NCBI RefSeq assembly: GCF_013389595.1
Contig: NZ_CP058306.1
Coordinates: 1,488,001 to 1,552,000, forward strand
Length of the DNA stretch: 64,000 nt
Direction of reading: 5' to 3'
Source: Flavobacterium sp. I3-2
Lineage (GTDB): Bacteria > Bacteroidota > Bacteroidia > Flavobacteriales > Flavobacteriaceae
The notes beneath the pieces were generated by a model that saw nothing but the letters and a program-made list of their open reading frames with translations, had not been told where the DNA came from and did no database searches. Shown here piece after piece: positions 1 to 8,669 of the stretch. The position numbers and the translations under genes were made by a program. Each line of letters begins with the position of its first letter. Positions within the stretch are counted from its first letter, which is position 1.

Positions 1-2
1 TC

Positions 3-716
3 GGATTGTATTTGTATGAACATTTTAATTTTGATTATAATTTTTACAGCACCATTTTCTTCGGAATTGTCGGATTGATAACAGCATTACTAATTAATGT
101 TCCTACAAGAGAAATTAAAGCTAAAAGTGTGATTTCATTAGACCGATTTATTTTAAAACCAGCTATTCCAATCGGAATAAATTTATTATTCATCGCTATC
201 TGCTACGGCATGTTATTTACCTATGCTGCGAAATACGGTATGCAATTAGGAGTTGAAAACATCGGTTTGTTTTTCTTATTTATGGCTGTAGGAATGATGG
301 CTACTCGTTTCTTTGCCGGCAAACTTTTAGACAAAGGTTACGTAAATCAATTGATGATTGCTTCTCAAGCTACTATTGCGTTGAGTTTTTTGCTTTTTGG
401 TTTAGCAAGTTCAGATGTTTTATTTTTTATAGCTGCTTTATTTATTGGTTTTGGGTACGGAATTGCTTCGCCAACCTATCAAACCATGTTTGTAAATATC
501 GGAACCAACGACCAACGCGGTACAGCAAATTCTACTTTCTTTTCTTTTTATGATTTAGGAATTGGTTTAGGAATGGTTTTGTCTGGATTTATGGCAACTT
601 ATTTTAATAATCAATTTCATAATCTTTTTCTGTTTTGTAGTGCATCGGCTGCGACCGGAATTATTTACTATATGTTTATTTCAAAGAATATTTATAAAGC
701 TAAAAAGCAAAATTGA
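3..716 (+). CDS. MFS transporter, C-terminal part (5' end outside window)
   Basis: The reading frame is already open at the window edge, so this is the last ~237 residues of a longer protein; the TTG at 6 is not a credible start. The visible part is strongly hydrophobic with about seven membrane segments, enough for the end of the first half and the complete second half of a 12-helix major facilitator. Between helices sits an RFFAGKLLDKG stretch, like the G-x-L-x-D-R/K-x-G loop of MFS proteins, and a later GIASPTYQTMFVN segment fits the helix 10-11 region. Substrate cannot be told. No hairpin terminator is seen between its stop and the next gene. Confidence 0.85.
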   Translation, partial: GLYLYEHFNFDYNFYSTIFFGIVGLITALLINVPTREIKAKSVISLDRFILKPAIPIGINLLFIAICYGMLFTYAAKYGMQLGVENIGLFFLFMAVGMMATRFFAGKLLDKGYVNQLMIASQATIALSFLLFGLASSDVLFFIAALFIGFGYGIASPTYQTMFVNIGTNDQRGTANSTFFSFYDLGIGLGMVLSGFMATYFNNQFHNLFLFCSASAATGIIYYMFISKNIYKAKKQN

Positions 717-749
717 TTTAAAGATTTGTTAATTCTTAATCGTAAATGG

Positions 750-778
750 TTGATTTTAAAATTCTAGTTCTACCTTTG
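750..778 (+). promoter_or_regulatory. Bacteroidota-type promoter (TTG-N18-TACCTTTG)
   Basis: TTG at 750-752 and TACCTTTG at 771-778 match the -33/-7 consensus known for Bacteroidetes sigma-A promoters. The start codon of the following gene lies only five bases after the -7 box, so the transcript may be leaderless or nearly so. Confidence 0.6.
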
Positions 779-783
779 TAGCT

Positions 784-1116
784 ATGAAACAAAAAATGCT
801 GTTTTCGAATTTGTTTATGACGATATTGGTGGTTTGTACTATCATGTATCAGTCTGTGCATTCGTTTACGCATGTTTTAGAAGAAATCAATCATTCGTAT
901 GTTGATGACCATTCCGACCACAATCACCAACATTTAGATAAAAAACATTGTCACGTTTGTGATTTTACTTTCAGTCCGTTTACTGCGACTGAATTTTTAA
1001 CCTATACTTTTTTTAATTCAACTGAATTTTCTCAAGATTATTTCTTTTCTGAAATCACTTTCGAAAATTCTATAATTCAACATTCGTTTCTACGCGGACC
1101 ACCTGCGTTTATTTAA
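784..1116 (+). CDS. Small secreted His/Cys-rich protein upstream of a TonB receptor
   Basis: 110 residues with an N-terminal hydrophobic signal-like segment (about residues 5-27). After it comes a His/Asp-rich stretch (HSYVDDHSDHNHQHLDKKH), then HCHVC, and a C-terminal RGPP tail. This layout resembles the small 'HYC_CC_PP' proteins of Bacteroidetes found next to TonB receptors; that assignment is from memory of the motif order and is moderate. The histidines and cysteines suggest binding of a transition metal such as zinc or copper. It is the first gene of a four-gene set with the receptor and two lipoproteins and sits directly behind a good promoter. Confidence 0.7.
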   Translation: MKQKMLFSNLFMTILVVCTIMYQSVHSFTHVLEEINHSYVDDHSDHNHQHLDKKHCHVCDFTFSPFTATEFLTYTFFNSTEFSQDYFFSEITFENSIIQHSFLRGPPAFI

Positions 1117-1153
1117 TTTTTAGATTTTTTACAAACTAATTTTTGAATAATAA

Positions 1154-3508
1154 ATGATGCGAATTTCAATCCTAATCATTTGTTTAATTCATTCTGTAAT
1201 CGTGTTTTCGCAAAATACTTTAAAAGGTAAAGTTGTGGATGCAAACGGAATGCCATTAAATAAATGTCACATCGATTGGAATGCTTATTGTGCGACTACA
1301 AATTCCGATGGAACTTTTGAACTTCAAAACATTCCAAGCGGTTCATTTAATCTACGTGTAAAATTAGACGGTTTTCAAACTCAGGATGTTTTTGTGAATG
1401 TTCCTGAAACTACGTTTGTTGAAGTTGTTTTGTTTACCGAAGATGAGATGTTAGATGAATTGGTTATTTCAACCAATCAGCCAAAAACGTACAATGGTAT
1501 TTCAGTTAAATCTAATCAAATTAAAGACAATTTCGCTGGAAGTTTAGCTAAATCGTTAGAAAATGTAGCTGGTGTTACTGCTATGGAAATCGGTTCGGGT
1601 GTTTCAAAACCTATGATTCGCGGACTTGGTTTTACGCGAATTGCAGTTACCGAAAACGGAATCAAACAAGAAGGGCAACAATGGGGCGCCGACCACGGTT
1701 TAGAAATTGATGCATTGCAAGCCGAAGAAGTTGAAGTCATCAAAGGAGTTGGTGCTATTGCTTACGGAAGTGATGCTATTGGTGGTGTCATCCGAATTAA
1801 TAACGAGAAAATTCCGCAAGAAAATACAACTTCAGGAAATGTGATTTTTCATGGAAAAACGGTGAATGATGCTTTGGGAGCTTCTGTAAATTTTCAGCAT
1901 AGAAATGAGAACTGGTTTTTTAAGGCCAAATTTTCGGGTGTTGATTATGCCGATTTTAAAGTGCCAACTTCCGAAGTGAATTACTTGAATACCAAAATCC
2001 CGATTTACAATAATCGTATGAAAAATACCGCCGGAGATGAATATTCGGTGTATTTACAAGGTGGTTATGTTTCGGATTCGTTTCAGTCGATTTTGAGTGT
2101 TTCGAACTTAAAAAGTAAAATCGGATTTTTTGCTGGTGCTCACGGAATTCCTTCTGTTGGAGCTGTTGCAGATGATGGTAATTATCGCGATGTTGGTTTT
2201 CCGTATCAAACCGTAAATCATTTTAAAGTTACGAGTTCAAACAAATGGAAAAAGCCACATAGCGAATGGAATGCGATTTTTTCGTTTCAGCAAAATCACC
2301 GTCAAGAATGGAGTTTGTTTCATTCGCATTATAGCAATCAAACGGCGCCAAGTGTAAATCCGAATTTAGAATTGGACTTTGTTTTAAATACCTTAGATTC
2401 GCAAGTAAATTATTCGTTTGAAACCGGATTAAACCACGAAACCACTTTTGGATTCCAACAAAATTATCAGCAAAATAATGTTTCGGGTTATAGTTATTTA
2501 CTTCCTGAATACAACCGAAATAATTTAGCATTTTATGCCAATCATCAGTGGTTTGTTTCATCAAAAACAACTTTAGATTTTGGTGCTCGTTTGGATTATA
2601 TCGATATGAAAACGCAAGGTTATTTTGATTCGATTTTGTATGATTATTTAGTATCAAACGGAAAAACTGAAACGGTTGCTAAAGAAAATGCACAGCGAAG
2701 TTCAGATGTTCATAAAACGTATTTGCAAACTAATTTTGCTTTCGGACTTTCGTATGTGATGCATCCAAAATGGAAATGGAATTTTAATGTTGGAACAAAT
2801 TTCAGAGCGCCAACTGCAATGGAATTAAGTGCAAACGGAATTCATCATGGAGCTTTTCGTCATGAAAAAGGTAATCCGAATTTGAAGGTAGAACGTGGTG
2901 TTTCGTCTGAAATTGGATTAACTTTTGAAAACGGAAATTTTAAATCAACATTAAGTCCGTATGTATATTATTTCAGTAATTACATATTCTTAAAACCAAC
3001 CGGAACATTTTCGGTGCTTCCGCATGGCGGACAAGTTTATGAATATTCGCAATCAAAAGCTTTGATTACAGGATTTGAATATGCGTTGCAACAAAAATGG
3101 AATTCGTTTACTTTAAACGCAACTTTTGAGTATTTGTACAACAAACAATTAGATAATCCGAAAGGAAATTATCCGTTGCCATTTTCAACTCCGATTAATT
3201 TGTCTGCAGAACTTTCGTATGCATTTAAAGATTCAAAAATTACCAAACAATCTAAAGTTTATATAAATACTAAATGGGCAAGTGCTCAGAATCGAATTGC
3301 TCAGAACGAAGAAAAAACACCCGGTTATACCATTTTTGGTGCAGGTTTACAATCTGAAATTAACATTGGAAAGCTAAAACCTGTTGTTCGTTTGCAAGGC
3401 AATAATTTATTAAATACAAAATATTACAATCATGCGAGTTTTTATCGAGCTATTGAAATTCCAGAATTAGGAAGAAATGTTCAATTGATGATTCAAATTC
3501 CATTTTAA
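1154..3508 (+). CDS. TonB-dependent outer-membrane receptor (putative metal uptake)
   Basis: 784 residues: a signal peptide (residues 1-20, ending VFSQ), a carboxypeptidase-regulatory-like domain (about 21-100, GKVVDANGMPLNKC), the linker motif MLDELVIST (TonB-box-like), a plug domain (about 115-215, with GVGAIAYGSDAIGGVIRI) and a large beta-barrel ending in the typical aromatic C-terminus QIPF. It should import a chelated substrate through the outer membrane using TonB energy. Neighbouring His-rich proteins suggest a metal or metal complex rather than a glycan, and no SusD partner is present. Substrate remains an inference. Start: two adjacent ATGs (1154, 1157) cannot be separated. Confidence 0.88.
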   Translation: MMRISILIICLIHSVIVFSQNTLKGKVVDANGMPLNKCHIDWNAYCATTNSDGTFELQNIPSGSFNLRVKLDGFQTQDVFVNVPETTFVEVVLFTEDEMLDELVISTNQPKTYNGISVKSNQIKDNFAGSLAKSLENVAGVTAMEIGSGVSKPMIRGLGFTRIAVTENGIKQEGQQWGADHGLEIDALQAEEVEVIKGVGAIAYGSDAIGGVIRINNEKIPQENTTSGNVIFHGKTVNDALGASVNFQHRNENWFFKAKFSGVDYADFKVPTSEVNYLNTKIPIYNNRMKNTAGDEYSVYLQGGYVSDSFQSILSVSNLKSKIGFFAGAHGIPSVGAVADDGNYRDVGFPYQTVNHFKVTSSNKWKKPHSEWNAIFSFQQNHRQEWSLFHSHYSNQTAPSVNPNLELDFVLNTLDSQVNYSFETGLNHETTFGFQQNYQQNNVSGYSYLLPEYNRNNLAFYANHQWFVSSKTTLDFGARLDYIDMKTQGYFDSILYDYLVSNGKTETVAKENAQRSSDVHKTYLQTNFAFGLSYVMHPKWKWNFNVGTNFRAPTAMELSANGIHHGAFRHEKGNPNLKVERGVSSEIGLTFENGNFKSTLSPYVYYFSNYIFLKPTGTFSVLPHGGQVYEYSQSKALITGFEYALQQKWNSFTLNATFEYLYNKQLDNPKGNYPLPFSTPINLSAELSYAFKDSKITKQSKVYINTKWASAQNRIAQNEEKTPGYTIFGAGLQSEINIGKLKPVVRLQGNNLLNTKYYNHASFYRAIEIPELGRNVQLMIQIPF

Positions 3509-3525
3509 CCTTTAAATTTTTAAAA

Positions 3526-3984
3526 ATGAAAAATATCAAAACACAGTTATTCAGTTTATTATTTGTTTCTATAGCATTTGTATCTTGCTCAGATAGTGAT
3601 TCGTCAGAATTAGATACTCAAAAACCAACGATTGCGATTCAAAGTCCAACCGATCATCAAGAAGTTGAACCAGGATCAAACTTAAATATTAAAGCTTTAT
3701 TACAAGACGAAACCGCTTTAACAAGTTATAAAGTCGAAATACATTCGGCAGGAGACGGACATGAACATAGAACAGCTGCTTTAGATAATTCGATTCCTTT
3801 TACTTATGAAAATGTTTTTCAAATCGAAGGAAATCCAAAATCACATCAAATAGATTATTCAATTTTAATTCCTGAAAATGCTAAAGAAGATCATTATCAT
3901 TTAGGTGTTTTCTGTATTGATGCAGCCGGAAATCAAAGTCAACAATTTGTTGAAATTTTTATTGGACACGAACATAATCATTAA
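3526..3984 (+). CDS. His-rich lipoprotein, DUF4625-like
   Basis: 152 residues. A lipoprotein signal ends at FVSCSDSDSS, with the lipobox Cys at about residue 21. The mature part carries an Ig-like beta pattern (PTIAIQSPTDHQEVEPGSNLNIKA...) as in DUF4625 proteins. Histidine clusters occur in the middle (GDGHEHR) and at the end (GHEHNH). It starts 17 bases after the TonB receptor and is probably cotranscribed. Its place and His content suggest a surface or periplasmic metal-binding accessory of the receptor; that role is inferred. Confidence 0.7.
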   Translation: MKNIKTQLFSLLFVSIAFVSCSDSDSSELDTQKPTIAIQSPTDHQEVEPGSNLNIKALLQDETALTSYKVEIHSAGDGHEHRTAALDNSIPFTYENVFQIEGNPKSHQIDYSILIPENAKEDHYHLGVFCIDAAGNQSQQFVEIFIGHEHNH

Positions 3985-4013
3985 TTAAATTTTAATTGCA
4001 CGATTTTTGTTGT

Positions 4014-4021
4014 TACATTTG
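4014..4021 (+). promoter_or_regulatory. Possible -7 box (TACATTTG) before the second lipoprotein
   Basis: TACATTTG matches the TAnnTTTG box. A TTG occurs at 3996-3998, but the 15-base spacing is short. It may be a weak internal promoter for the next gene. Confidence 0.35.
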
Positions 4022-4041
4022 AGAACTTAAAATAATTTAAA

Positions 4042-4479
4042 ATGAAAAATATCTTATATACTTTTTTATTAGTGACTAGTGCATTGTTTTTAGGATCATG
4101 TTCAAGTGATGGAGATTCAGATGCTCCAACTATAGAAATTGTCAATCCTTTAGAAAACCAAGTTTTTGAAACAGGCGATCCGATTAAAATGAAATTTCGT
4201 TTAACAGATGAATATGGAATTGCTGCTTATGCGTATCAAATTTATCACGAAGAACCTGGAATTGTAGGTGAATTTACTTACGAAAAAGAAATTGCGTTAA
4301 ATACACTTTACACAAGTTTAGAAAGTGATCATAGTGTCAATATTCCATTAATGAGTACTGATTCTATTCCTACAGCAGTTGGTAACTATAATTTAAGAGT
4401 TATTGCAGTTGATATTTATAATAATAGAAGAATTGTAGATCGACCAATTAAGATTATTCAAAAAGTAACAAACGAATAG
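4042..4479 (+). CDS. Lipoprotein, DUF4625-like (second copy)
   Basis: 145 residues with lipobox LFLGSCSSDGD. The mature part has the same layout as the preceding lipoprotein: PTIEIVNPLENQVFETGDPIKMKFRL followed by a YGIAAYAYQIYH strand region and a C-terminal YNLRVIAVD strand. The two are diverged paralogues, but this copy lacks the histidine clusters. It closes the TonB-receptor set and is followed at once by a strong terminator. Function unknown; probably a surface-exposed accessory of the receptor. Confidence 0.68.
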   Translation: MKNILYTFLLVTSALFLGSCSSDGDSDAPTIEIVNPLENQVFETGDPIKMKFRLTDEYGIAAYAYQIYHEEPGIVGEFTYEKEIALNTLYTSLESDHSVNIPLMSTDSIPTAVGNYNLRVIAVDIYNNRRIVDRPIKIIQKVTNE

Positions 4480-4487
4480 AAAATTTA

Positions 4488-4520
4488 AAACTTGCCCATC
4501 TCGGCAAGTTTTTTTATTTT
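4488..4520 (+). terminator. Rho-independent terminator of the TonB/DUF4625 set
   Basis: ACTTGCC / GGCAAGT hairpin followed by a run of Ts. Confidence 0.8.
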
Positions 4521-4542
4521 GCATAAGTTTAAAAAATTAAAA

Positions 4543-6669
4543 ATGAAGAAATTAGTCAGTTCCATTTTTATTGCAGCAATGATTGTGTCTTGTAATAAAA
4601 CAGAAAATACAAATATGCAAGAAAAATTAACGTATCCAGAAACACGTAAAGATTCTGTCGTAGATGTTTATTTTGGTGAATCGATTTTGGATCCGTACCG
4701 TTGGTTAGAGGACGATTTATCTGAAGAAACGGCTGCTTGGGTTAAAGCAGAAAATGAAGTTACTTTCGCTTATTTAGACAAAATTCCGTATCGTGAAGCT
4801 TTAAGAAAGCAACTAGAAGAAAAATGGAATTACGAAAAAATCGGGGCTCCTTTTGTAGAAGGTGATTTTACGTATTATTATAAAAACGACGGATTACAAA
4901 ATCAGTCGGTTTTATATCGTAAGGATAAATCAGGAAAAGAAGAAGTTTTCTTAGATCCGAATACATTTTCTAAAGATGGAACCACTTCTTTAGCTGATGT
5001 TTCGTTTACAGAAGATGGAAGTTTAGTTGCTTATGCGATTTCTGAAGGCGGAAGTGATTGGCGAAAAATCATCGTGTTAAACGCTAAAGATAAATCAGTT
5101 GTTGGAGAAACTTTAATCGATGTTAAATTCTCTGGAATTTCTTGGTACAAAAACGATGGATTCTATTATTCAAGTTACGATAAACCAACCGGAAGTGAGC
5201 TTTCTGCAAAAACAGATCAACATAAATTATACTATCACAAATTAGGAACTTCTCAAAAAGAAGATAAAGTTGTTTTTGGAGATAAAACCAAACGTAGATA
5301 TGTTGGAGGTTACGTAACGGATGATCAAAATTATTTGGTGATTACTACTGCAAATGCAACTTCTGGAAACGAATTATATATTCAAGATTTAAATAAACCA
5401 AACGCGCCAATCCAAACGATTGTAACTGGTTTTGATAACGATTATTCTATTATTGATTCGAAAAACGGAAAAATGTACATCGTTACGAATTATCAAGCTC
5501 CAAATCAAAAATTGATGGTGGCTGATGTTGCTACGTTAGCGAATAAATCGACTTGGAAAGATGTAATTCCTGAAACAGAAAACGTTTTAAACTTATCAAA
5601 AGCAGGAGGTTATTTCTTTGCTAATTATATGAAAGATGCGGTTTCGTTAGTGAAACAATTCGATTATAATGGAAAATTAGTTCGTGATATTCAATTACCT
5701 GGATTAGGAACAGCTTCTGGCTTTGGAGATAAAAAAGAAGCTAAAGATTTGTATTATTCTTTTACGAATTACATCACACCTGGAACCATTTATAAAATGG
5801 ATATTGCTTCAGGGAAATCAAATGTTTATCAACAACCAAAAGTAAAATTCAACCCAGAAGATTACGAATCAAAACAGATTTTCTATACATCTAAAGATGG
5901 AACCAAAGTTCCGATGATCATCACTTATAAAAAAGGAACTAAGTTAGACGGAACCAACCCAACCATGCTTTATGCTTACGGTGGATTCAATGTTTCGTTA
6001 ACGCCAAGTTTTAGTATTGCCAATGCGGTTTGGTTAGAAAATGGTGGAATTTACGCTGTTCCAAATTTACGCGGAGGAGGAGAATACGGTAAAAAGTGGC
6101 ACGACGCAGGAACGCAAATGCAAAAACAAAATGTGTTTGATGATTTCATTGCAGCAGCTCAATATTTAATTGATAACAAATACACGTCTTCTGATAAATT
6201 AGCGATTCGTGGAGGTTCTAACGGAGGATTGTTAGTTGGAGCAACCATGACGCAACGTCCAGATTTAATGAAGGTTGCTTTACCAGCAGTTGGCGTTTTA
6301 GATATGTTACGTTATCATACCTTTACAGCAGGTGCAGGTTGGGCTTATGATTACGGAACAGCTGAAGATTCTAAAGAAATGTTTCAATATTTAAAAGGAT
6401 ATTCGCCAGTGCATAATGTAAAAGCAGGAGTTGCATATCCGGCGACGATGATTACAACAGGTGACCACGATGACCGTGTGGTTCCGGCGCATAGTTTTAA
6501 GTTTGCTGCTGAATTACAAGCGAAGAACGACGGAACAAATCCGGTGTTGATTCGTATTGATGTAAATGCAGGTCACGGAGCTGGAAAATCAGTGCAACAA
6601 ACCATTAACGAAAATGCCGATATTCAAGCGTTCACACTTTGGAATATGGGAGTTTCTAAACTAAAATAA
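4543..6669 (+). CDS. Prolyl oligopeptidase (S9A family), lipoprotein-type signal
   Basis: 708 residues from the ATG at 4543, which gives the signal MKKLVSSIFIAAMIVSCNK; an upstream in-frame ATG at 4492 lies inside the preceding terminator and is rejected. An N-terminal seven-bladed propeller (about 90-430) precedes an alpha/beta-hydrolase domain with the nucleophile in GGSNGG (Ser559), the Asp in the DHDDRVVP motif (641-648) and the His of NAGHGAG (His678). Length and motif positions match the secreted prolyl endopeptidases of Flavobacterium/Elizabethkingia. It cleaves short peptides after proline, here probably in the periplasm or at the membrane. It forms a single-gene unit between two terminators. 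Confidence 0.93.
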   Translation: MKKLVSSIFIAAMIVSCNKTENTNMQEKLTYPETRKDSVVDVYFGESILDPYRWLEDDLSEETAAWVKAENEVTFAYLDKIPYREALRKQLEEKWNYEKIGAPFVEGDFTYYYKNDGLQNQSVLYRKDKSGKEEVFLDPNTFSKDGTTSLADVSFTEDGSLVAYAISEGGSDWRKIIVLNAKDKSVVGETLIDVKFSGISWYKNDGFYYSSYDKPTGSELSAKTDQHKLYYHKLGTSQKEDKVVFGDKTKRRYVGGYVTDDQNYLVITTANATSGNELYIQDLNKPNAPIQTIVTGFDNDYSIIDSKNGKMYIVTNYQAPNQKLMVADVATLANKSTWKDVIPETENVLNLSKAGGYFFANYMKDAVSLVKQFDYNGKLVRDIQLPGLGTASGFGDKKEAKDLYYSFTNYITPGTIYKMDIASGKSNVYQQPKVKFNPEDYESKQIFYTSKDGTKVPMIITYKKGTKLDGTNPTMLYAYGGFNVSLTPSFSIANAVWLENGGIYAVPNLRGGGEYGKKWHDAGTQMQKQNVFDDFIAAAQYLIDNKYTSSDKLAIRGGSNGGLLVGATMTQRPDLMKVALPAVGVLDMLRYHTFTAGAGWAYDYGTAEDSKEMFQYLKGYSPVHNVKAGVAYPATMITTGDHDDRVVPAHSFKFAAELQAKNDGTNPVLIRIDVNAGHGAGKSVQQTINENADIQAFTLWNMGVSKLK

Positions 6670-6689
6670 TAACATAATAAGTATATTCA

Positions 6690-6723
6690 TAAATCCATCA
6701 TTTTTTAAAGGTGGATTTTTTTG
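6690..6723 (+). terminator. Terminator after prolyl oligopeptidase
   Basis: AAATCCATC / GGTGGATTT stem (one wobble pair) with a long AT loop and a T tail. Confidence 0.75.
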
Positions 6724-6774
6724 TGGTTTGATTATTGATGTAGTGTTAACTAATTAATGATTAAAAATAGTATT

Positions 6775-7305
6775 ATGAAAAGAATTTGTACTTTATTGAG
6801 TTTTTTATTTTTGAATGTGATTTGTTATTCACAGACCATCGAAGTTCTTAAGTTTAATGCTAATGAAAGTCAATTAAAGCTTTCAAACGGAGAAATCGTT
6901 TCCATTCCATTAAAGAATGATTTGAATTTTGAAAGCAATGAAATTGCAATTAAAGATAAATCTGTTTTTAATAAAAATCAGAAAATTGCAAAGTATTCAA
7001 AATCTAAATTGAAATTAACTGATGGAACAACCATGTTTTTTTGGCGCAAAGGAAATGAAGTTTTTTTAGGAAATGGAAAGCGACAAAGTAAACATGAATT
7101 TTACGCTAAAGCAACTTTAAAATTCAATGAAGATTTTAATTATTTAGAATCGATTACCATTAATGAGATGAATTTTGAAAACAAAGCATTAATAGAATCT
7201 TGGTTAGCTTTTAATACCATTGATTATTTGACTGCTAAACCTTCAAGCTCTTCTGACGATTATATGATTGGATATTTAATTGGAACTATTGCTGGAAAAA
7301 ATTAA
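6775..7305 (+). CDS. Secreted protein of unknown function
   Basis: 176 residues from the ATG at 6775, which directly gives a signal peptide (MKRICTLLSFLFLNVICYSQ). An ATG six codons earlier (6757) is possible but less typical. The mature part is Lys/Asn-rich and predicted beta-rich, without a family I recognise. It ends in a short hydrophobic Gly-containing tail (YMIGYLIGTIAGKN). Flanked by terminators, so it is probably monocistronic. Confidence 0.6.
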   Translation: MKRICTLLSFLFLNVICYSQTIEVLKFNANESQLKLSNGEIVSIPLKNDLNFESNEIAIKDKSVFNKNQKIAKYSKSKLKLTDGTTMFFWRKGNEVFLGNGKRQSKHEFYAKATLKFNEDFNYLESITINEMNFENKALIESWLAFNTIDYLTAKPSSSSDDYMIGYLIGTIAGKN

Positions 7306-7328
7306 AATCAATAAATGTTAAAATATTC

Positions 7329-7358
7329 AAAAGCTGACGTTTTGCGTTGGCTTTTTTA
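7329..7358 (+). terminator. Terminator
   Basis: AAAAGCTGACG / CGTTGGCTTTT stem with two G-T pairs, then a T run. Confidence 0.7.
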
Positions 7359-7398
7359 ATTACATTTAATCTGCTAATTATATGATTAAAAAGAAAAT

Positions 7399-8046
7399 AT
7401 GTTACATCGTTTGTTATTATTGACACTAGTTTTTATATGTTCATTTACACTATTTGCACAGAATACCATTGAAGAAACCACTTTAGATGAACTAAAAATC
7501 ACTTCAAAAAAGAAGAAAAAAATTAAGAAATATAAAATCGATGGATTAAATCCCGAATTTCAAGTACTTTCAAAAGATAATTTTTTTATCACCAAATATG
7601 ATGATTTGCCTAAAGGTAAAATTTTATCTACAACTTTTTATTTTAATACGTGGGCGCCTAATCTTCTTAATTCACTTAATGATGAATTTAAAACAAATTA
7701 TAAAGATGTCGATTTAGGTATTTTAGTTTACGAAATGAAAAAGGATGGAACTTTAGGGAAGATAGTCAGCGATTGTGAAGTGAAATTTACAGTTAAAAAA
7801 GAACATAAAGGCGAATTAAAGATTGATATTTCGTCAATTGATTTTCCTGAAGATTCGTTTTTTCTTGGAATGAAAGTTTTATCAGAGTGTAATGCAGATG
7901 AAGGTAATTTTTTTATCAGAATTTGCGAATCGGAAAAAACTTTTTCCTACGAGACTTTTTTACCAAATGAAAAATCAAAAGATAAATCTGTGGTTCTTGC
8001 GCAACAACCTTTTGCTTTAAAAACTATTCTTGAAATCGAACAATAA
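7399..8046 (+). CDS. Secreted paralogue 1 of 3 (Lys-rich linker, unknown family)
   Basis: 215 residues: signal peptide (1-20), then ETTLDELKITSKKKKKIKK, then a ~150-residue beta-rich domain. Shared anchors with the next two genes are GK(I/V)-S-TFYFNT, (Y)KDVDLGILVYEM, G-L(I)SDxEVKFTV, HKGELKIDISSIDFP and FFLGMKVLS, with the common C-terminus FALKTILEIEQ. The TLDELKIT segment resembles the linker after carboxypeptidase-regulatory-like domains and TonB-box regions, yet no such domain precedes it. I do not recognise the core domain. First gene of a tight three-gene operon. Confidence 0.7.
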   Translation: MLHRLLLLTLVFICSFTLFAQNTIEETTLDELKITSKKKKKIKKYKIDGLNPEFQVLSKDNFFITKYDDLPKGKILSTTFYFNTWAPNLLNSLNDEFKTNYKDVDLGILVYEMKKDGTLGKIVSDCEVKFTVKKEHKGELKIDISSIDFPEDSFFLGMKVLSECNADEGNFFIRICESEKTFSYETFLPNEKSKDKSVVLAQQPFALKTILEIEQ

Positions 8047-8047
8047 C

Positions 8048-8668
8048 ATGATTCAAAAAATACTTTTACTTACATTGATTTTCCTTTATTCATCAACAAT
8101 ATTTCCTCAAGAAACTATTGAAAAAATACAAATTACCAAAAAGAAGCAACGAATTAAAAAAATTAAAATGAAAGCGAAGTTTGCTGGTTACACTTCACTA
8201 TCAAAGGATGATTTTATTGTTACTTATTTTGAAAATCTTCCTAAAGGTAAAGTTATTTCGGCTACTTTTTATTTTAATATTTGGGTTCCCTATTTAAGAA
8301 AATCGGATAATAAAAATTATGAATATAAATACAAAGATGTTGATTTTGGTATTCTAGTTTTCGAAAAGAAGAAGGATGGTACTTTAGGAACTCTTATTAG
8401 TGATTCTGAAGTGAAATTTACTGTGAAATCGAATCACAGAGGTGAGTTTAAAATCGATGTTTCGTCAATTGATTTTCCTTCAAATAATTTCTTTTTAGGA
8501 TTTAAAGCTTTGTCTGATGTTAAATACTATGATAGTTTTTATAATGTTCTTTTGTGTTATTCTGATTTAAATTTTTCATATATATCTGAAAAAAAGGAAA
8601 ATGAACAATTTATTAGGATGCATGAAAGTGGTAATGCTTTAAAAACTATTCTTGAAATTGAACAATAA
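8048..8668 (+). CDS. Secreted paralogue 2 of 3
   Basis: 206 residues from the ATG at 8048, one base after the previous stop; the upstream TTG frame overlaps the previous gene and is rejected. Signal peptide MIQKILLLTLIFLYSSTIFPQ, then a shortened leader (ETIEKIQITKKKQRIKK) and the same domain as paralogue 1 (GKVISATFYFN, YKDVDFGILVFEKKKDGTLG, ISSIDFP-like block, ALKTILEIEQ end). It has lost the TTLDEL part of the leader. Strong similarity and identical C-terminus show recent tandem duplication. Confidence 0.7.
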   Translation: MIQKILLLTLIFLYSSTIFPQETIEKIQITKKKQRIKKIKMKAKFAGYTSLSKDDFIVTYFENLPKGKVISATFYFNIWVPYLRKSDNKNYEYKYKDVDFGILVFEKKKDGTLGTLISDSEVKFTVKSNHRGEFKIDVSSIDFPSNNFFLGFKALSDVKYYDSFYNVLLCYSDLNFSYISEKKENEQFIRMHESGNALKTILEIEQ

Positions 8669-8669
8669 C

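Noticed and set aside
2229..2657. A 142-codon minus-strand frame
   Set aside because: Antisense to the TonB receptor barrel; composition is that of a shadow frame.
4492..4542. Upstream start for the prolyl oligopeptidase
   Set aside because: It lies inside the hairpin terminator of the preceding lipoprotein gene and would hide a clear lipoprotein signal.
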